From an uncultured Blautia sp. (GTDB lineage Bacteria > Bacillota > Clostridia > Lachnospirales > Lachnospiraceae): a stretch of DNA of 64,000 nucleotides. The stretch spans positions 1-64,000 of the forward strand of contig CAKRXU010000010.1 in assembly GCA_934424575.1 (NCBI GenBank), given 5' to 3'. The notes under the pieces are model-generated. The model had not been told where the DNA came from, ran no database searches, and saw only the letters and a program-made list of their open reading frames with translations. Made by a program: the position numbers and the translations under genes. The number at the start of each line of letters is the position of its first letter. Position 1 is the stretch's first letter. Shown piece after piece: positions 1-8,386 of the stretch.

Positions 1-378
1 GACCGGCATGGCATGATTCTCATATACAAGTTTTGGCTTTCCTCCTATTTGACCTGATTTTTCCCACATCCCCATTCGAGTTTTGTAAGAGGATATGCTT
101 CCCAGAGCATGCTGAATGGCTGCCCTTCTCAGATAGGAAGGCATCTTTGGAAAACGAATATCAAAATCAAAACGAGCCTGATTCTTTTTCGTTGTATGTA
201 TCAGATGTTCTGCTTCATTGAAACGTTTCTTCGTTTCCAGAATTCTTTCCAGTTCTTCCCATATCTGCTCATAAATCTCTGTCAGATAGCTGACTGCAGA
301 CCTGTAAACATCCAGTGTCTGACGGATCGGGATATTCTGTTTTCGTAATTCCACGCCATAGCTGGATGTAATCTTCAT
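1..378 (-). CDS. tnpB: IS200/IS605-type TnpB, N-terminal part (runs off left edge)
   Basis: An open frame runs without a stop from an ATG at 378 to the window edge (126 codons seen, C-terminus missing). The N-terminus (MKITSSYGVELRKQNIPIRQ) and the later stretch FPKMPSYLRRAAIQHALG resemble the long Clostridial branch of TnpB proteins, RNA-guided nucleases carried by IS200/IS605 elements. The catalytic RuvC residues and zinc finger would lie outside the window, so activity cannot be judged. It reads in the same direction as the interrupted adaptor gene to its right (541-1008). It is not closely similar to the second TnpB at 7044-8147, so two different elements are present. Confidence 0.8.
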   Translation of the reverse strand, partial: MKITSSYGVELRKQNIPIRQTLDVYRSAVSYLTEIYEQIWEELERILETKKRFNEAEHLIHTTKKNQARFDFDIRFPKMPSYLRRAAIQHALGSISSYKTRMGMWEKSGQIGGKPKLVYENHAMPV

Positions 379-540
379 ATCTGCTTCTTAACCTTTCTAT
401 CTTGTAATGATGCAAATAAGTCCTATTTGTTCTTTTTTATTATAACTCTTTTTAAGTCCAATAAAACTCTCTTTTATGTTTTTTGTAAAAAATTTGCGTG
501 CCTAACTCATCACTGAAAGTAACGAGAATGCGACGCGCAG
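379..540 (-). mobile_element. Left end of IS200/IS605-type element
   Basis: This non-coding stretch lies between the tnpB start and the abrupt end of the adaptor gene. Near its outer edge (about 486-535) is an imperfect palindrome with arms CTCATCACT and AGTAACGAG, the kind of subterminal hairpin expected at the left end of a single-strand transposing IS200/IS605 element. The exact tip cannot be fixed, because the interrupted gene ends in GTTGAATAA right at the junction and these elements make no target duplication. No tnpA is visible on this side. Confidence 0.55.
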
Positions 541-1008
541 TTATTCAACATAGATCGCCTTCACTCTGCCTGACACCGAGCTTACAACTGCATTTTCATC
601 CTCGTCTTCCTGGCAGGTGCGGATTTTCTCATCCAGCTCCTCCAGTTCGCTCTGGATCTCATCCATTGCAGTCTGTACGGATGCGCTGTCAACGTTTGCC
701 AGAACCGTTCCCGCCGAAACGTAGTCTCCGCTTTCAACCAGAACGTCTTCGATCGTCAATCCTGATGGGATCGACACCGCCTCTGCATCATCCAGCTCCA
801 GATTTCCGGTCCCTGTGATCGTATTGGAGATATTTCCTTTTTTTACTTCTGCTGTCTGTACCTTGCTGGTCTCTGTGGCTGCTGCCACCGGCCGCCTCAC
901 TTTCCTGTAGACTACCGTTCCTGACGTTCCTGCCACTGCCACGATAACGATCAGACTTATTATTTTTTTCTTTTTGGATTTTTTCACTTTTCTTCCCTTA
1001 TGAAACAT
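541..1008 (-). pseudogene. Truncated efflux/secretion membrane-fusion (HlyD/MacA-like) adaptor
   Basis: The ATG at 1008 follows a good ribosome binding site (GGAGGGTAAAG). The 155-residue product has a lysine-rich cytoplasmic start, one membrane segment (about residues 18-36), then the first half of a biotinyl-lipoyl-like barrel (VLVESGDYVSAGTVLANVDS) and the start of the coiled-coil hairpin. It returns to a barrel strand (SGRVKAIYVE) and stops. Family members are normally 350-600 residues and work with an ABC exporter, so most of the protein is missing. The break coincides with the left end of the tnpB element, so I infer a transposon interruption, with the remainder beyond the left edge. 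Alternatively the short protein is all that is left after deletion. Confidence 0.7.
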
Positions 1009-1227
1009 CTTTACCCTCCAAGCCGTCCGTGTGATCGGATCTCCTGTTCTCTGTCTCTGGAATATACTTTAGCAAAAAGGTGTGTTCACTTATTGTGCGA
1101 TCTGTGAAAGCCCGATGAATTAAACTTAAATGAACCTTAAAATTCATTTTTTCTATCTAATTTATTTAATTTATACAAATAATTTTCAATTTATTTTTAA
1201 TGTATTGTAGATATTTTCTAACTATTA

Positions 1228-1236
1228 TGTTATAAT
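1228..1236 (+). promoter_or_regulatory. Extended -10 promoter of the cytidylate-kinase-like gene
   Basis: TGTTATAAT (TG-n-TATAAT) matches an extended -10 element 71 bp upstream of the start at 1307. No good -35 lies 17 bp upstream, as is common for extended -10 promoters. The surrounding 1009-1306 interval is AT-rich and holds only this signal, the divergent leader of the adaptor gene and the short palindrome at 1260-1286. Confidence 0.5.
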
Positions 1237-1259
1237 ATTCACAAGAAAAAAAATTGAAA

Positions 1260-1286
1260 GTTACTGCGAACGGAGTGAACAGTAAC
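1260..1286. repeat. Solo 27-bp palindromic repeat (end-type of the 144-bp family)
   Basis: Arms GTTACTG and CAGTAAC flank CGAACGGAGTGAA. The same 27-bp unit, with one base change, is at 36486-36512 and forms the left end of the 144-bp repeat at 38237. Here it lies in the 5' leader between the promoter and the ribosome binding site of the 1307 gene, so it would form a hairpin in the mRNA. Confidence 0.75.
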
Positions 1287-1306
1287 CCTCGAAAGGAGGA
1301 TTCTAT

Positions 1307-1900
1307 ATGAGTAAACGTATTATCACAATCAATCGAATGTATGGAAGCGGTGGACATGCGATCGGCAAGGCTCTCGCAGAGGAACTAGGAATCGGTTTTT
1401 ATGACAAGGAACTGATTGAAATCGCAGCCAAGGACAAGAATATTCCTTTCGGCAATCTTGCTGATGTGGATGAGAAGCGGCCGGGGGCATGGAGCTTTCC
1501 TGTAAATCATGAGATTCAGATAAGCCAGGATTACCGGGCAATTCCGATGAACGATATTCTGTTTGAGCTCCAGCGCGATATCATCCTTTCCCTTTCGGAC
1601 AGGGAAGACTGCGTGATCGTAGGAAGATGTGCCAACCATATCCTCCAGGACCGTACCTTAAGCGTATTTGTCTACGCACCGTTTGAAACCCGTGTCAAGA
1701 ACGTCATGGAGCGTCTCGACCGTGAAGAAAAGAGTGCCCGCAAGCTGGTCAAGAGAATGGACAAAGAACGTAGATCCTATTACGAATTCTTTACCGATGA
1801 GAAATGGCTCGATATGGGACAGTATGATCTGTGTATCGACAGCAGCAGGTTTACTACGGAAGAGATCGTGAAGATCCTGAAAGAAGCTTATGAAAGATAA
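1307..1900 (+). CDS. Cytidylate-kinase-like family protein
   Basis: 197 residues. The ATG sits 7 nt after AGGAGG. The N-terminus has a modified P-loop (GSGGHAIGK, residues 13-21) followed by LAEELGIGFYDKELIEIAA, characteristic of the cytidylate-kinase-like family (Cytidylate_kin2). A VIVGRCANHIL strand and a basic lid helix (REEKSARKLVKRMDKERRSYY) follow, as expected of a nucleotide kinase fold. Many members stand alone and have no proven substrate; this one is monocistronic and ends at a strong terminator. CMP kinase activity is possible but not shown; genuine Cmk enzymes have GPAGAGKS-type P-loops, which this lacks. Confidence 0.75.
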   Translation: MSKRIITINRMYGSGGHAIGKALAEELGIGFYDKELIEIAAKDKNIPFGNLADVDEKRPGAWSFPVNHEIQISQDYRAIPMNDILFELQRDIILSLSDREDCVIVGRCANHILQDRTLSVFVYAPFETRVKNVMERLDREEKSARKLVKRMDKERRSYYEFFTDEKWLDMGQYDLCIDSSRFTTEEIVKILKEAYER

Positions 1901-1902
1901 AG

Positions 1903-1937
1903 GTGGGGGAATGTATCTGCATTCCCCCACATGTTTT
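1903..1937 (+). terminator. Rho-independent terminator, partly shared by convergent genes
   Basis: A perfect 11-bp stem, GTGGGGGAATG with CATTCCCCCAC, has a 6-nt loop and is followed by ATGTTTTATTT. It ends the 1307-1900 transcript and may also stop the convergent DUF362 transcript, whose stop codon it touches. Confidence 0.85.
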
Positions 1938-3027
1938 ATTTCGAGATGTATTCTTTTAAAAATTCATAGATCTGGTTTTCGGTCGGCGGGCAGCCTTCTG
2001 CATGGTGTTTGAAGTTTCTGGTGCAGTGTCCGACTCCGAGTTCTCCGCTCTTGCCTCTGTATCCCTGACCGATACAGATTTTTTCATGCAGTTTTTCGAG
2101 AAGTCCTTCCTGCTTGAGCATGTCCAGTGCCGGGATAAGGTATCCATAGCAGGCACTGCAGGAATCTACTTCCTCGACAGCATCAGCTACTTCTACAACT
2201 TTGCGGCGTTCCGGGATGTTCTGCTGAACATTTTCACCCAGTACGCGGATGTCCGCTTTGGAAATGTCAGAGCAGCCAACGCCAAGTTCTCCGGCAAGTT
2301 TTACATATGGAACGTCAGAAACCTTGTAGTGGAGCTGCTGACAGACATAAGCATCTACGAGCACCGGATCCATTGCTGTCCAGATGCGGTTCATCACAAC
2401 CGGATTTCCACCATCCTCAAAATCCAGATCACCGCAGATATTGTCGACTACGATAAAATCCTGATGGATGCCTGTATTTAAGTGCGCGATCGGTTTGTGC
2501 AGTCCCATGGAATGGAAATGACGTTTCTCTGTATTCGGGATCAGTCCCTTCATATTCTTGAGAGCGCAGGTGATTTTTGTCTGGCAGTGTCCCTTCATGA
2601 CCGGTACATTGATCAGAAAATCGACATCCTTTACGCTGTTGCAAATCCTGAGTTCCAGACCGCTGCAGTCTTTGGTAAAGCTCTTGTCCTTCTGTGTGTC
2701 GTGGAATTCCACGTCATAATCATCGCAGATCTGCTGATAACCACATACTTCAAATACATCCGAAGTGCGGTCCCCAACCCAGGAACCCTCGAGGATCATC
2801 ATCCTGCGGAAGCCATGCTCCTTCAGGTATTCTAGGATACCGGCAATGATCTCGGTATGTGTTGTGGCGCCATTGGACGGGTCAGATGCAGATACCATGT
2901 TAGGCTTGATACCGATCATTTTGTTCTTATCACCGATCAATTCTTCCAGATTGCTCTCTTCCAGAATTTCCTTGGTGATCTTCTTATATTCCGTGCCACT
3001 CTTTATAAAAATCTGATTTTTTTCCAT
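1936..3027 (-). CDS. DUF362 domain protein
   Basis: 363 residues, recognised as DUF362 by IGIKPNMVSASDPSNGATTH near residue 40, MILEGSW near 75 and the VPVMKGHCQTKITCALKNMK stretch near 140-160. DUF362 proteins are of unknown function, often paired with or fused to 4Fe-4S ferredoxin domains. Here there is no full ferredoxin motif, only a CSAC pair (about residue 290) and scattered Cys and His near the C-terminus, so a metal site is possible but unproven. A GGAGGAAA ribosome binding site precedes the start. It is read in the same direction as hsdR, 125 bp downstream of it, with no clear terminator between them. Confidence 0.75.
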   Translation of the reverse strand: MEKNQIFIKSGTEYKKITKEILEESNLEELIGDKNKMIGIKPNMVSASDPSNGATTHTEIIAGILEYLKEHGFRRMMILEGSWVGDRTSDVFEVCGYQQICDDYDVEFHDTQKDKSFTKDCSGLELRICNSVKDVDFLINVPVMKGHCQTKITCALKNMKGLIPNTEKRHFHSMGLHKPIAHLNTGIHQDFIVVDNICGDLDFEDGGNPVVMNRIWTAMDPVLVDAYVCQQLHYKVSDVPYVKLAGELGVGCSDISKADIRVLGENVQQNIPERRKVVEVADAVEEVDSCSACYGYLIPALDMLKQEGLLEKLHEKICIGQGYRGKSGELGVGHCTRNFKHHAEGCPPTENQIYEFLKEYISK

Positions 3028-3151
3028 AAAGGTTTCCTCCTGTCTTATGCATCATAAATACAAATTCTCTTTTTACAGGATAACGCATTTTGCGGGAATG
3101 TGCCAGTTAATTATTTTAAGAGGGGGAGTAGTTTTTCTGATACTTTCTCTC

Positions 3152-6100
3152 CTATGCTGCGGCATTGGCATTTATTGTATCTATTACTTTCCTGATTCCC
3201 AGCCAAACATTCAAATCAGTGAATACTTCTGCTACGCTTCCTCTGTCAGTAAATGGTGACTCCAGAAGAACAGAAAGATCTTTCATCATTCCATTATGAA
3301 CAATATATTCCACAATCTGATTCACAAAGTAAATCTGTCTGCTGTCAAGGTTTGTATTTGTAAGATATTCAGAAAAAGCCTCTTTTGCAGCATTCATATC
3401 CAACCCAACAATTTCACGAACAAACTCACCAAGTGGTTTATTCCCATATTCATGCTCGTAATCCTGCTTTGTCCCAACTTCACGCCAAAGTATCTCTTCT
3501 AACGACGCAAGGTCTCCAGATGTCAAAGGTCGATTTGTTTTCAATTTGGCAATTGCAATATTATCCTGATGCTGTCGGATATAATATTCTGCTTTTGCTT
3601 TGTAATTTTTCAGTTCATCATTCTCAAGTTCAGATTCTTTCCACTCCATAGAAAGCAACTCATCTGTAAAATTAGTCACATATTTGATTGTTCCTTTCGG
3701 AATATATTTCATTAAATCGCGAAGTTTCTCCCTGATTTCTTCAAACTCATTAATTCCGGCATTATCAACATAATCTGTATTGAGAATTTTATTAATCAAT
3801 TCTGACTGTGCCTGAATTTCAGGAATATTTGCCACATTTGCAATTCCTGCCACTTTTTTACGCAAGTCGGTCCGAGCTCTTGAATACTTCTTTCCAACTA
3901 AATAAGCCAGTTCAATTCCATACATAAGTGCATCAAATCGAACAGCACTTGCCTCATCTCCATCCGGCAATATCAAAGGAGCAACTTCCTCTCTGACAAT
4001 CAAGGTATCTTCATACGTAAGCGCATTATAGTTTGATTCTGAAGAATACAAATCTACATATTTCAAATGCTGACGAACTGCAAAATTATCCCTCGGTAGT
4101 TCCCGTACTTTTTCACTCATCTGCTTTACCAATGCCTTACGGTATTCAATCAGTCTGTCTATCTGATATTCCATATCCTGAAGTTTATAAGATATTTCAA
4201 ATTTCAGATTAAAAATCGCACCCTGAAGTGCTATCATATTTGCAGTTGCTTTTCCTTTATTCATCCGGAAAAATTCAAAATTTCCACAGAAATCAAAAAT
4301 ATAAAATTTCTGCTTATTTTCACCGTCAAGCAAACCTGGGCAGAGCCTTGTGCCTCGTCCTATCATCTGCCAGAATTTTGCCTTACTCATCACTTTCTTG
4401 AAAAATACCAGATTCAAAACTTCCGGCACATCAATACCTGTATCCAGCATATCAACAGAAATTGCAATCTGAGGCATTTTCTTCGAATCAGAGAACTCGT
4501 CAATCGCACTCTGTGCATAGGTCATATAGTTATCAATTACTTTCGCATAATCTGGAAGATGTGGATATTCTTTATTAAAAACTTCCCGTATCTTCTCAGC
4601 ATGATCATGATTCTTTGCAAAAATAATAGTCTTGCCAAGTTTCTGTCCATAATCAATCTTAATGCCATCTGTCATTAAAATATTTAAAACCTGTTTTATG
4701 GTATCTTCATTGAATATCCATGTGTTAAGCGCTGACGAATTTATTGATTCCGGCAAATTTCCATGTTCATCCTCAAAAGTTTCCTCATATGCTTCCTTGT
4801 CTTCTTCTGACAGTTCATCATATACAATTCCCTGTTCTATAAATTTAAGCTTTGACTCAACAGAGACATAATCAACAAGATATCCGTCTTTTACAGCCTG
4901 CTCCAGATCATATCCATATGTCGGAACACCATTTTCCAGTTCAAAAATCTCATATGTATTTTTATCAATCTCGTCTTTTGGAGTGGCTGTAAGACCGATC
5001 AGCGGTGCATCAAAATATGAAAAAATATCTCTGTACTTGTTATAAATCGATCTATGAGCCTCATCACATATCACAAGGTCAAAATGGCCGCATGTAAATA
5101 ATTTTCCCTCATTATCATTTACTGTATCAATACAGTTCATCATTGTCTGATAAGTCGAAAAAACGCAATGGGCATTATAATTGTCTTTTTCCTCAACAAG
5201 ATTCGTGCACGACAAATCAGGCAGCATATTCACAAAACTTCTTTTTGCCTGTGTGACAAGCGAATTTCTGTCAGCGAGAAAAAGAATATTTTTTATCCAG
5301 CCTGCCTTTAACAGACACTTACATAATGCGATAACAGTTCTTGTCTTTCCGGAGCCTGTTGCCATAACCAGCAACGCTTTTCTGCGATTCTTTTCTTCAA
5401 AGCTGTCACATACCGCTTTAACTGCTGCTTCCTGGTAGTAACGTCCTGCTATGTTTTTGTCTACTGTAACGTTTTTAAGGCTTGTTCTCATACTCAGTAG
5501 ATTAAACCATTTTTCCAGGTCTCTTTTTGAATAGATAACTGCACACTTTCTCTCTGGATACTGACCATCAATAATATGCGTATCAAATCCATTTGTAAGG
5601 AAAATAACTGGTCTTCTTTTATATTTTTGTTCTAGCAGATCCGCATAAAGTTTTGCCTGCTGCCGTCCCTTTGAAACGTCCACACAGGTTCTTTTCGCTT
5701 CGATGATTGCCAATGGACGATGCATATCATCATAGAGAACATAATCAGCAAAACCAATTTCTGATTTATTTGGCATTCCAGGAAGCTCTACTTCATTGAT
5801 CCAGTCTTTTCCTTCTGTCCATCCTGCATCCATAAGCATAGAGTCAATGTACAGCTTTCTGGTCTTATATTCTGACAAATCCAGTGGTTTCGGAACATAA
5901 GTCTGCTGCTGTTCCTGCCTGCGGGCAGAGAGTTCTTCTTTAAGTGATGCATTTTCTGCAATTAACTTCTGCAAATCAACTTCCCGCTTCGCAGATAATT
6001 CCTGTGCTTTTGTCAACTCTGCTTTTATTGCATTGGCTGTTTCTTTTGATTCCTTTGCCTTCTTAATTCGAGACGTAATGATTGTTTTATCAAAAGAACG

Positions 6101-6496
6101 TTCTTTGTATTGTTTTGAATAGCAGCATGCAACGTAATCTAAATAAATGAACAGATTTTCCAGACAAAGCATTGCCTCGTCTCTTCCCAGTTTTTTGTTG
6201 CTATGAGCAGCGTTATTCCCGCTCCTGCGGATATAATTCATACGCTTCCACAAATCTGAACCAATCATTTGTCGGAATTCTTCGGTATTCATCAGACTTT
6301 GCAGGTTATCCTGGTATGGCATTTCAAGACCGGAATCCACAGAATACATCCACTTTATCGCAAACTCCATGGCTCTGCGGCTGTTGAGAATACTTGCCTC
6401 CGGGTCTATGAGAATAATCTTTTCTGCTGATATAGCAACGTTTGCGAAGGTTGAAAACTGGGAATCGTTTTTTAGGTAGTCAAAATTAGTTAGCAT
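3152..6496 (-). CDS. hsdR: Type I restriction enzyme, R (motor/nuclease) subunit
   Basis: 1114 residues from the ATG at 6496, which follows AAGGAGGTG; an in-frame GTG at 6508 overlaps that site and is unlikely to be used. Counting from that GTG, order: DUF4145-type N-terminal helical region (20-130), coiled coil (140-200), PD-(D/E)xK nuclease with D255 and E270-A-K272, then SF2 helicase motifs: ATGSGKT (383-389), DEAH (482-485), GLTATP (505-510) and QMIGRGTR further on. HsdR translocates DNA and cuts at collision sites, in complex with HsdM and HsdS. All key residues are intact. It is the last gene of the island, 30 bp after an hsdS fragment. Base composition is clearly AT-richer than the flanking housekeeping genes, in line with horizontal acquisition. 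Confidence 0.95.
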   Translation of the reverse strand: MLTNFDYLKNDSQFSTFANVAISAEKIILIDPEASILNSRRAMEFAIKWMYSVDSGLEMPYQDNLQSLMNTEEFRQMIGSDLWKRMNYIRRSGNNAAHSNKKLGRDEAMLCLENLFIYLDYVACCYSKQYKERSFDKTIITSRIKKAKESKETANAIKAELTKAQELSAKREVDLQKLIAENASLKEELSARRQEQQQTYVPKPLDLSEYKTRKLYIDSMLMDAGWTEGKDWINEVELPGMPNKSEIGFADYVLYDDMHRPLAIIEAKRTCVDVSKGRQQAKLYADLLEQKYKRRPVIFLTNGFDTHIIDGQYPERKCAVIYSKRDLEKWFNLLSMRTSLKNVTVDKNIAGRYYQEAAVKAVCDSFEEKNRRKALLVMATGSGKTRTVIALCKCLLKAGWIKNILFLADRNSLVTQAKRSFVNMLPDLSCTNLVEEKDNYNAHCVFSTYQTMMNCIDTVNDNEGKLFTCGHFDLVICDEAHRSIYNKYRDIFSYFDAPLIGLTATPKDEIDKNTYEIFELENGVPTYGYDLEQAVKDGYLVDYVSVESKLKFIEQGIVYDELSEEDKEAYEETFEDEHGNLPESINSSALNTWIFNEDTIKQVLNILMTDGIKIDYGQKLGKTIIFAKNHDHAEKIREVFNKEYPHLPDYAKVIDNYMTYAQSAIDEFSDSKKMPQIAISVDMLDTGIDVPEVLNLVFFKKVMSKAKFWQMIGRGTRLCPGLLDGENKQKFYIFDFCGNFEFFRMNKGKATANMIALQGAIFNLKFEISYKLQDMEYQIDRLIEYRKALVKQMSEKVRELPRDNFAVRQHLKYVDLYSSESNYNALTYEDTLIVREEVAPLILPDGDEASAVRFDALMYGIELAYLVGKKYSRARTDLRKKVAGIANVANIPEIQAQSELINKILNTDYVDNAGINEFEEIREKLRDLMKYIPKGTIKYVTNFTDELLSMEWKESELENDELKNYKAKAEYYIRQHQDNIAIAKLKTNRPLTSGDLASLEEILWREVGTKQDYEHEYGNKPLGEFVREIVGLDMNAAKEAFSEYLTNTNLDSRQIYFVNQIVEYIVHNGMMKDLSVLLESPFTDRGSVAEVFTDLNVWLGIRKVIDTINANAAA

Positions 6497-6526
6497 AGGA
6501 TAGAACACCTCCTTGTGAATAATTTT

Positions 6527-6933
6527 TTAGTATGGCAATTTTGATTTGTCTACTTGTTCACTAAAAGAGACATATTTTAATTGCTGTTCTATAGGTAGCA
6601 CAATTGTCGGCAATCCTCTTAACTGCTTCATATTTATGCTTGCTATACCTGTCGTTTGTTTTGCTGCTCTCAAGAAATATGTTTTTGCCTGCGGGCTTTG
6701 TAAATAAGCAGAAAAATATCGCGGCAATATTCTTGTTTCATCCAATCGTACTCTAAATATATGGTTCTGATGAATACAATCTTTCGGTGGTAAAGATATA
6801 ATAGCTCCTCTTCCTAGTTTATCTGGATCTCCACCCTCCGTCATCAAGACATCGTCTGGCAATAATTTATACTGAATTATTTCATCTTCTGTTGCTAATA
6901 TTGTTTTAATAGTTTCGAAATATACCAGCATCC
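6527..6933 (-). pseudogene. hsdS fragment (part of one target-recognition domain)
   Basis: The frame covers about 130 residues of a type I specificity subunit: a half target-recognition domain (MTEGGDPDKLGRGAII, then FSAYLQSPQAKTYFLRAAK, then GIASINMKQLRGLPTIVLP) and the start of the conserved helix (EQVDKSK), ending in an early stop (LPY). Full HsdS has about 400 residues with two such domains. The 5' side is cut at the right end of the tnpB element at 6934; an ATG inside the IS end could start translation at 6946. It shares the TTTTGATTTGTC stretch with the 3' end of the complete hsdS at 8731, consistent with origin by duplication or recombination of specificity genes. Confidence 0.8.
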
Positions 6934-6940
6934 GTGAATT

Positions 6941-7043
6941 ACCCATTGTCTAAAGTCAATGGGCTTCCTGCTTCATCGTCCTCGTAACCTACTAACTCCA
7001 CAGGCGTTAATTCGGACAATTCCTGCCCTATTATTTGATTTTC
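6941..7043 (-). ncRNA. Probable omega RNA (reRNA) region of TnpB
   Basis: The interval between the tnpB stop and the right end of the element is where TnpB guide RNAs end. It carries a terminal stem (CCCATTG and CAATGGG, 6941-6963). By analogy with characterised TnpB systems the guide would be the first 16-20 nt beyond the right end (about 6914-6933), which here is hsdS-fragment sequence. The exact 5' end and folding cannot be judged by eye. Confidence 0.45.
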
Positions 7044-8147
7044 TTATGCTGTTTTTCTTAATCCTTCTGCCAATATATTCTTTGCGGCATTGATATCTCT
7101 GTCATGCTTCGCCCCGCAAACAGGACATATCCATTCCCTTACTGACAGATCTTTCGTCTCTGTATTTTGATATCCACATGCAGAGCACAACTGGCTGCTT
7201 GCATAAAATGTATCTGTTTTTACATATTCCCTTCCGTTCCACTTTGCCTTATATTCTAACTGCCTTGTCAGCTCATACCACGATGCATCACTTATGGATT
7301 TTGCCAGATGATGATTTTTTACCATATTTTTTATCTGTAGATCTTCTGAAACTATCACTTGGTTTTCGCTGATAAGCTCATGTGAGATCTTGTGCAGATA
7401 ATCTTTTCTGGTATTTGCTATCTTTTCATGGCATAACGCAATCTTTTTCCTGATCTTATAGTAATTTCGACTTCTCTTTTCTTTATGCGCTAACTGCCTT
7501 TGCAATTTTATCAGTTTCTTCTCATGTTTCCCGATAATTTGGGGATTTATATATTTCTTTCCATCAGAAATAATACATAAATCTTTAATTCCCAAGTCTA
7601 AACCTATACTATGATTAGTATGCTGCAGTTTCTCATGTTCCGTTTCCACTAATAATGATACATAGTACTTTCCACTTGGTACCTGAGATACGGCTGCTGA
7701 CTTTATCTGCCCGCTAAAGTTTCTATGCAGCTTTGCTTTTACTTCCTTTAGTTTAGGCAGTTTTACTTTATTTCTCTCAAAATCTGCTGCTATATTGCCA
7801 TTTGTAAAATTTGTTGTGTATGATCTGTGACTGTCATGTTTGCTCTTAAACTTCGGATAACCTGCATGTTCTTTGAAAAATTTCTGATATGCAGAATCCA
7901 TATTATAAATGGCATTCGTCAGTGCAAATTTATCTGCTTCCCTCAGCCATTCATTTTCTTTCTTTAATTCTCTATTACAGTAATTATTGCAGTCTGTTTT
8001 GCTGACAGACTTTTTCTTTTTTTCATACATTTCTTTCCGATATGCCAATGTACGGTTATAGACAAAACGGCAGCAGCCAAATGTTTTTGCTATCTGTACT
8101 CTCTGCTCCATATTAGGATATATTCTGTATTTATATGCTTTTAACAT
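7044..8147 (-). CDS. tnpB: RNA-guided endonuclease TnpB (IS200/IS605 family)
   Basis: 367 residues, complete. The start ATG follows AAGGTGG with 6-nt spacing. RuvC residues are all present: D184 in GLDLG, E268 in SEDLQ and D351 in HDRDINAAKNI. The zinc finger has C321/C324 and C341/C344. The N-terminal part (YKYRIYPNMEQ, then CRFVYN) is the usual TnpB helix-turn-helix-like region. TnpB cuts DNA next to a target-adjacent motif using an RNA from the element's right end, which favours retention of the element. Everything needed for activity appears intact although the partner tnpA is dead, so this TnpB might persist as a guide-RNA nuclease or be on its way to decay. Confidence 0.93.
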   Translation of the reverse strand: MLKAYKYRIYPNMEQRVQIAKTFGCCRFVYNRTLAYRKEMYEKKKKSVSKTDCNNYCNRELKKENEWLREADKFALTNAIYNMDSAYQKFFKEHAGYPKFKSKHDSHRSYTTNFTNGNIAADFERNKVKLPKLKEVKAKLHRNFSGQIKSAAVSQVPSGKYYVSLLVETEHEKLQHTNHSIGLDLGIKDLCIISDGKKYINPQIIGKHEKKLIKLQRQLAHKEKRSRNYYKIRKKIALCHEKIANTRKDYLHKISHELISENQVIVSEDLQIKNMVKNHHLAKSISDASWYELTRQLEYKAKWNGREYVKTDTFYASSQLCSACGYQNTETKDLSVREWICPVCGAKHDRDINAAKNILAEGLRKTA

Positions 8148-8165
8148 TTGCTGCCACCTTCTTTC

Positions 8166-8386
8166 TCAGTCCTGACCCTCGATATACTTTTTTAGCATTC
8201 CTTCTGATACATTTCCTACACTACATACAAAGTACCCATCTGTCCAAAATATATGTTCTTTTCAAAAATGTTTGTGCAAATAATCCGGATATCTCTTCCA
8301 AATATGATATGTTGTATAACTTTTCATCAGATCCACAATCTTACTGACAGATATTGTCGGTTCTGTTTCTATCATATAATGGATGC
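8166..8386 (-). pseudogene. tnpA: IS200-type tnpA (Y1 transposase) remnant
   Basis: Seventy-odd codons matching the C-terminal half of a Y1 HUH transposase can be read from about 8386 to the TGA at 8166: IHYMIETEPTISVSKIVDLM, then YHIWKRYPDYLHKHF, a stop at 8262-8264, then KEHIFWTDGYFVCSVGNVSE and KKYIEGQD. The stop replaces the Trp expected in the conserved FWKEH-type motif. The N-terminal half with the start is missing; only the end of the HUH region (IHYM) remains. The tyrosine of the KKYIEGQ helix is still encoded. The gene is broken twice and cannot make a functional transposase. Confidence 0.8.

Larger units (their letters stand above)
6934..8386 (-). mobile_element. Decayed IS200/IS605-family element (tnpA remnant plus tnpB)
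   Basis: The element holds a broken tnpA (8166-8386) and an intact tnpB (7044-8147). The right end is near 6934, just past a hairpin with arms CCCATTG/CAATGGG and the tip TAATTCAC, typical of IS605-type right ends. The left end is missing: tnpA is cut at about 8386, exactly where a BRO gene loses its homology. The element is therefore flanked by unrelated sequences, BRO on the left and hsdS on the right, so it either mediated a deletion or was trimmed after insertion. With tnpA broken it cannot move by itself. Confidence 0.8.

Noticed and set aside
498..818. A 106-codon + strand frame opposite the truncated adaptor
   Set aside because: Pro/Arg/Ser-rich shadow of the adaptor coding sequence, without a ribosome binding site.
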